64,000 bases of DNA from Methylotenera_A sp044228245 (GTDB lineage: Bacteria; Pseudomonadota; Gammaproteobacteria; Burkholderiales; Methylophilaceae). Under the pieces are notes generated by a model, which saw only the letters and a list, made by a program, of their open reading frames with translations, had not been told where the DNA came from and did no database searches. How positions within the stretch are numbered: position 1 is the first letter of the stretch; every line of letters begins with the position of its first letter. The translations under genes were made by a program, and so were the position numbers. The stretch covers positions 186,001 through 250,000 of the forward strand of contig JBGAVG010000003.1 of NCBI GenBank assembly GCA_044228245.1, read 5' to 3'. Positions 60,805 through 64,000 of this stretch are shown piece after piece.

Positions 60805-61545
60805 ATGCAATTTAAGTTTGTGAGTTATGAGTTTAAGCCGAGCTTGGCAGGCACGCTGATGATGCTGGTGTTGGTTGCATTGTTTGTGAAATTGGGCTTC
60901 TGGCAATATGGAAAGGCCGCGCTAAGGCAGGACATTCAAAAAGAGTATCAGCAGAGTGTTAAAAATGGCGTATTGGAGTTGTCGCAGCATATTCATTCGT
61001 CAGAAAAGCTGCAGTATCAAAAAGTGAAAACAAGCGGTGAATATGCGACAAAATATCAGATTCTGGTTGATAACCAGGTTGAAAATAGCATCGCCGGGTA
61101 TCATGTGCTTACCCCGCTAAGCATTGAAGGGACCGACCGATATGTATTGGTCAACCGGGGTTGGATTGCAGGTAAATCTACGCATACGGATGTTCCTGTC
61201 TTTGATACGCCTGCCGGCATACAACAAGTGGAAGGCATGGTATGGTTGCCAAGCAAAAAAATATTTACACTTGAGGATACGGCCACGCCCAATCAGGCAA
61301 ATCTAGAATGGCAACTGGTATGGCAACATCTGGACATGGTGCGATACCAGAAAATTGTTCCGCTGAAGCTGCTGCCAGTCATCATTAAGCTGGATGCACA
61401 AAGCAAAGCCGGTGGATTTGTGCGGAACTGGCAGATGCCGGTAGAACGCATTGCAACACATTTGGGCTATGCTTACCAATGGTATGGCTTTGCCTTTGCT
61501 GCAATTGCCATCTATTTATATATGAGTTTTAAACGAATTGAATAG
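60805..61545 (+). CDS. SURF1 family oxidase assembly protein
   Basis: 246 residues. Two membrane helices flank a periplasmic domain: the N-terminal one includes VALFVKLGFWQYGKA (SURF1 signature LGxWQ), and the middle YVLVNRGWIAG and PVEGMVWLPSKK-like segment VEGMVWLPSKK and the C-terminal helix HLGYAYQWYGFAFAAIAIYLY match. SURF1 (Shy1) helps insert heme a. ATG 60805 is preferred over in-frame upstream starts because family members begin there. Confidence 0.92.
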   Translation: MQFKFVSYEFKPSLAGTLMMLVLVALFVKLGFWQYGKAALRQDIQKEYQQSVKNGVLELSQHIHSSEKLQYQKVKTSGEYATKYQILVDNQVENSIAGYHVLTPLSIEGTDRYVLVNRGWIAGKSTHTDVPVFDTPAGIQQVEGMVWLPSKKIFTLEDTATPNQANLEWQLVWQHLDMVRYQKIVPLKLLPVIIKLDAQSKAGGFVRNWQMPVERIATHLGYAYQWYGFAFAAIAIYLYMSFKRIE

Positions 61546-61571
61546 TTAAAAGTTAATGATAAAGAGCGAAT

Positions 61572-62186
61572 ATGCAAACAGAGTTAAGTAATCAGGTCAA
61601 TCCAGATAACCTGCAACGCAAGGGGCGCATTATATTTGTGCTGATGGCTATATTTTTTGTGGTGCCAATTATCGTTGTTGTCATGATGTACAAATTAAAC
61701 TGGAAGCCAACCGGCCAAAGCTATGGCGAACTGGTCATGCCGCCACGGTTAATTGAGCAGGTAGAAATTTTGCAGGACAGCGATGGCAAGGAAGTTTCAA
61801 AATTCTGGGCGGATAAGTGGAATATGGTCTACGTGGCTGACGCTTGTGAGCAGGCGTGCAAGGAAAAGCTTCACATCATGCGCCAGCTGCACGTGTCATT
61901 GTACAAAGATATGCCACGGGCCCAGCGCGTATTGATCACCCATACGCAGGATGTCAGTAAAATCAAGGCGGACTACCCAGATTTGGTTATTATCAACCAG
62001 CCAGCCGATAATATTACAAAGCTTGGTCAGCAGTTTGATCTGGAAGGTGAAGTAGCTGCGCAGTCAAACCGGCTGTACTTGGTTGATCCGCTGGGGCATA
62101 TCATGATGAGTTACCAGACTGCTACACCAGCGGCGGATATTCGCAAGGACTTGATCCGCTTGCTGAAGTACTCATGGGCTGCCTGA
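61572..62186 (+). CDS. SCO-like thioredoxin-fold assembly protein
   Basis: 204 residues. One membrane segment (about 20-40), then a thioredoxin-like periplasmic domain with C92-EQA-C96 (the CxxxC of SCO/SenC) in a VYVADACEQACKEKL context. SCO proteins metallate CuA in subunit II. The conserved downstream histidine is less certain: H180-like in DPLGHIMMSY. Position between SURF1 and ctaA supports the role. Confidence 0.85.
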   Translation: MQTELSNQVNPDNLQRKGRIIFVLMAIFFVVPIIVVVMMYKLNWKPTGQSYGELVMPPRLIEQVEILQDSDGKEVSKFWADKWNMVYVADACEQACKEKLHIMRQLHVSLYKDMPRAQRVLITHTQDVSKIKADYPDLVIINQPADNITKLGQQFDLEGEVAAQSNRLYLVDPLGHIMMSYQTATPAADIRKDLIRLLKYSWAA

Positions 62187-62187
62187 T

Positions 62188-63183
62188 ATGAACTTGATGT
62201 TTAAGCGATTGGCGCTATTAGGTGCTGCGATGGCGCTTTGCGTGGTGGTGCTGGGTGCGTATGTGCGTCTCTCAGATGCAGGGTTGGGCTGTCCCGATTG
62301 GCCGGGCTGTTACGGTACGCTCACCGTGCCGGAGAGCCAGGCAGCGATTGCATATGCGCAAGCCAATTATCCGGGTAATACCGTAGAAGCAGCAAAGGCC
62401 TGGAAGGAAATGATACATCGCTATCTTGCGGGCACGCTGGGGCTGGTAGTGCTGGCATTATTTATCTTGGCCTGGAAGAATAAACTACAGGTTAAAACTT
62501 CGCCATGGTTAACGACTGCCTTACTGGGAATCGTCATATTTCAGGCCATGCTCGGTATGTGGACCGTGACCATGTTGCTTAAACCGGCAATTGTAAGTGC
62601 GCATTTGCTTGGCGGCATGACAACATTGGGCTTGCTGGTCTGGATAGCGCATCGGCATTGGGGCTATTATTCAGCCAGCCTGGTACGCGCAGATCACACG
62701 CGCTGGTTGATTCGATTTGGCTTGGTAGTGTTGCTGATGCAGATTTTTTTGGGCGGCTGGACCAGCAGCAATTATGCGGCGCTGGCCTGTACAGATTTTC
62801 CAACCTGTCATGGCGCATGGATGCCAGACATGAATTTTAAAGATGCTTTTCACCTGATGAGGGAGTTAGGGCAAAGTGCCGATGGTGGCAATTTAAGCCT
62901 GGCCTCTCTTACCGCGATACAGTGGACGCACCGTATCGGCGCAATGATTACATTAATTTATTTTGGATTTTTAGCCATCATCGGGATAAAGCAGACACAA
63001 TTAAAAATGCTGAGTATTGCCCTGATAGCCGTGCTGTGCTTGCAGATCAGCCTGGGCATTGCAAACCTGGTGTTGCATTTACCATTGGTGCTGGCGGTGG
63101 CGCATAACTTAGGCGCAGCAATGCTGGTGGTTATTTTAGTAATACTGAATTCAAAAATCACAGCGAATCGTTTAGCAACATAA
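62188..63183 (+). CDS. ctaA: Heme A synthase
   Basis: 331 residues, eight membrane segments. COX15/CtaA motifs: GAYVRLSDAGLGCPDWPGCYG, EMIHRYLAGTLGL (heme-binding histidine), SAHLLGGMTTLG, WTHRIGAMITLI and HLPLVLAVAHNLGAA. It oxidises heme O to heme A. It starts one base after the SCO-like stop. Confidence 0.95.
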   Translation: MNLMFKRLALLGAAMALCVVVLGAYVRLSDAGLGCPDWPGCYGTLTVPESQAAIAYAQANYPGNTVEAAKAWKEMIHRYLAGTLGLVVLALFILAWKNKLQVKTSPWLTTALLGIVIFQAMLGMWTVTMLLKPAIVSAHLLGGMTTLGLLVWIAHRHWGYYSASLVRADHTRWLIRFGLVVLLMQIFLGGWTSSNYAALACTDFPTCHGAWMPDMNFKDAFHLMRELGQSADGGNLSLASLTAIQWTHRIGAMITLIYFGFLAIIGIKQTQLKMLSIALIAVLCLQISLGIANLVLHLPLVLAVAHNLGAAMLVVILVILNSKITANRLAT

Positions 63184-63210
63184 CGTTAATTAAATTAAAG
63201 TGAGTATCAA

Positions 63211-64000
63211 TTGAGCGCAAGTTTACCAGTCCAGTTGCAGGCATTAAGAGCCAGTTTTAAAAGCTTTTATGCATTATGCAAGCCGCGTGTGACGGCATTA
63301 ATCGTATTTACTGCGTTAATCGGCATGTTTCTTGCCACGCCGGGCATGGTGCCCTGGCCACTGTTGATTGCAACAACCGTTGGCATCGCTTTTTCTTCTG
63401 GTGCCGCGGCCGCTTTCAACTGTTTAATCGAACACAAAATTGATGCAGTGATGGCGCGCACACGCGCTCGCCCGCTACCGACAGGCCAAGTTTCCCATGC
63501 CGAAACGACCATATTCGCGACCATTCTCGGGGGTGTCGGTTTGGCCATACTTTATGTCTTTGTTAACCCGCTCACCATGTGGCTGACATTCGCGACCTTC
63601 GTGGGTTATGCGGTTATTTACACCGTATTCTTAAAGCCTGCTACGCCGATGAATATTGTAATTGGCGGCGCTTCCGGTGCAATGCCGCCAATACTTGGCT
63701 GGGCTGCGGTGAATAATACCGTAGCACCAGAATCGCTCATCATGTTCCTGATTATTTTTGCCTGGACGCCGCCGCACTTCTGGGCGCTGGCACTTTATCG
63801 CCGTGAAGAATATGCCAAAGTCGGCATGCCGATGTTGCCGGTGACGCACGGCGAGGCATTTACACTGTTACATATCCTGCTTTACACCGTGATTTTAGTC
63901 GCTGTTTCGCTTATGCCTTACGGGCTAGGCATGAGTGGTTTGATTTACTTAATATCTGTCGTGTTGCTGGATGCTATCTTCATGGCATATGTGATTGGTT
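63211..64000 (+). CDS. ctaB: Protoheme IX farnesyltransferase (heme O synthase), 3' end beyond the window
   Basis: The frame begins LSASLPVQLQALRASFKSFYALCKPRVTALIVFTALIGMFLATPG, with the UbiA-type NCLIEHKIDAVMARTRARPLPTGQ (N-x-x-x-D-x-x-x-D-like) and a second aspartate-rich loop in DYAxDxxxx-like FAWTPPHFWALALYRREEYAKVGMPMLPVTHG. It attaches a farnesyl group to heme b, giving heme O for CtaA. The start is TTG 63211, after AAAGTGAG; no ATG upstream fits. The last 30 or so residues lie beyond base 64000. Confidence 0.94.
   Translation, partial: MSASLPVQLQALRASFKSFYALCKPRVTALIVFTALIGMFLATPGMVPWPLLIATTVGIAFSSGAAAAFNCLIEHKIDAVMARTRARPLPTGQVSHAETTIFATILGGVGLAILYVFVNPLTMWLTFATFVGYAVIYTVFLKPATPMNIVIGGASGAMPPILGWAAVNNTVAPESLIMFLIIFAWTPPHFWALALYRREEYAKVGMPMLPVTHGEAFTLLHILLYTVILVAVSLMPYGLGMSGLIYLISVVLLDAIFMAYVIG

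Noticed and set aside
1..64000. CRISPR arrays, insertion sequences, prophage, toxin-antitoxin or secretion loci
   Set aside because: No direct-repeat arrays, transposase, integrase, phage structural or paired small toxin genes were seen in either strand.

Overview
The window is a 64 kb stretch of ordinary, gene-dense bacterial chromosome at moderate GC. I see no insertion sequence, prophage, integrase, CRISPR array, rRNA or toxin-antitoxin pair. Gene content and order (dusB-fis-purH-purD, type II thrB next to polA, groES/groL under a CIRCE element, and a coxBA-small ORF-ctaG-coxC-SURF1-SCO-ctaA-ctaB cluster) point to a betaproteobacterium. The protein flavour is most like Methylophilaceae (Methylotenera/Methylophilus type); the family is an inference, since no methylotrophy gene lies in the window.

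Layout. 1-9.2 kb: the 5' part of coaBC, a membrane-anchored HExxH protein, radC, a SEC-C/TPR/PRMT-type methyltransferase, cstA with its small partner yjiX, lgt and three poorly known genes. 9.2-14.5 kb: ilvD, a sugar-phosphate mutarotase, a DUF255 thioredoxin-domain protein and a small cytochrome c. 14.5-25.6 kb, all minus: polA-ykgJ, then dusB-fis-purH-purD-hemF and two sodium symporters, which may form one long operon. 25.6-34.5 kb: a LOG-family protein, DUF2782, thrB and a BPSS1780-type membrane protein on plus; uvrD and groES-groL on minus; a structured intergenic region between uvrD and groL that looks like an unannotated small RNA. 34.7-43 kb: bioA-dacB, an FKBP lipoprotein with an OsmC protein, coq7, ctpA, a SelW-like protein, a bacterioferritin-like protein, an NlpC/P60 peptidase and a glycine-rich membrane protein. 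43-52.4 kb: dinG-arfB-tsaB-rimI-udg, lemA with two TPM proteins and a transglutaminase-like protein, proS and a lytic transglycosylase. 52.5-55.3 kb: a DUF1097 protein with a long leader, a secreted propeller-like protein, queA and tRNA-Leu(CAA). 55.4-64 kb: a complete aa3/caa3-type cytochrome c oxidase locus with its copper and heme A assembly genes, preceded by an FNR/ANR-type box.

How the parts work together. The right end builds one respiratory complex: structural subunits (coxB, coxA, coxC), copper insertion (ctaG, SCO-like), heme A synthesis (ctaB, ctaA) and SURF1. The groE region shows two layers of heat-shock control (a sigma-32-like promoter and CIRCE). The dusB-to-symporter block joins tRNA modification, a nucleoid regulator, purine synthesis, heme synthesis and amino-acid uptake.

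Most of the window is core metabolism. The items most worth a second look are the PRMT7/9-like methyltransferase with SEC-C and TPR domains, the four-hairpin RNA candidate between uvrD and groL, the palindromic elements in spacers, the FNR-like box at the oxidase locus, the 37-codon gene between coxA and ctaG with the perfect hairpin in front of it, and the transglutaminase-like protein at the end of the LemA/TPM operon. All calls come from reading the sequence alone; no database search was run.
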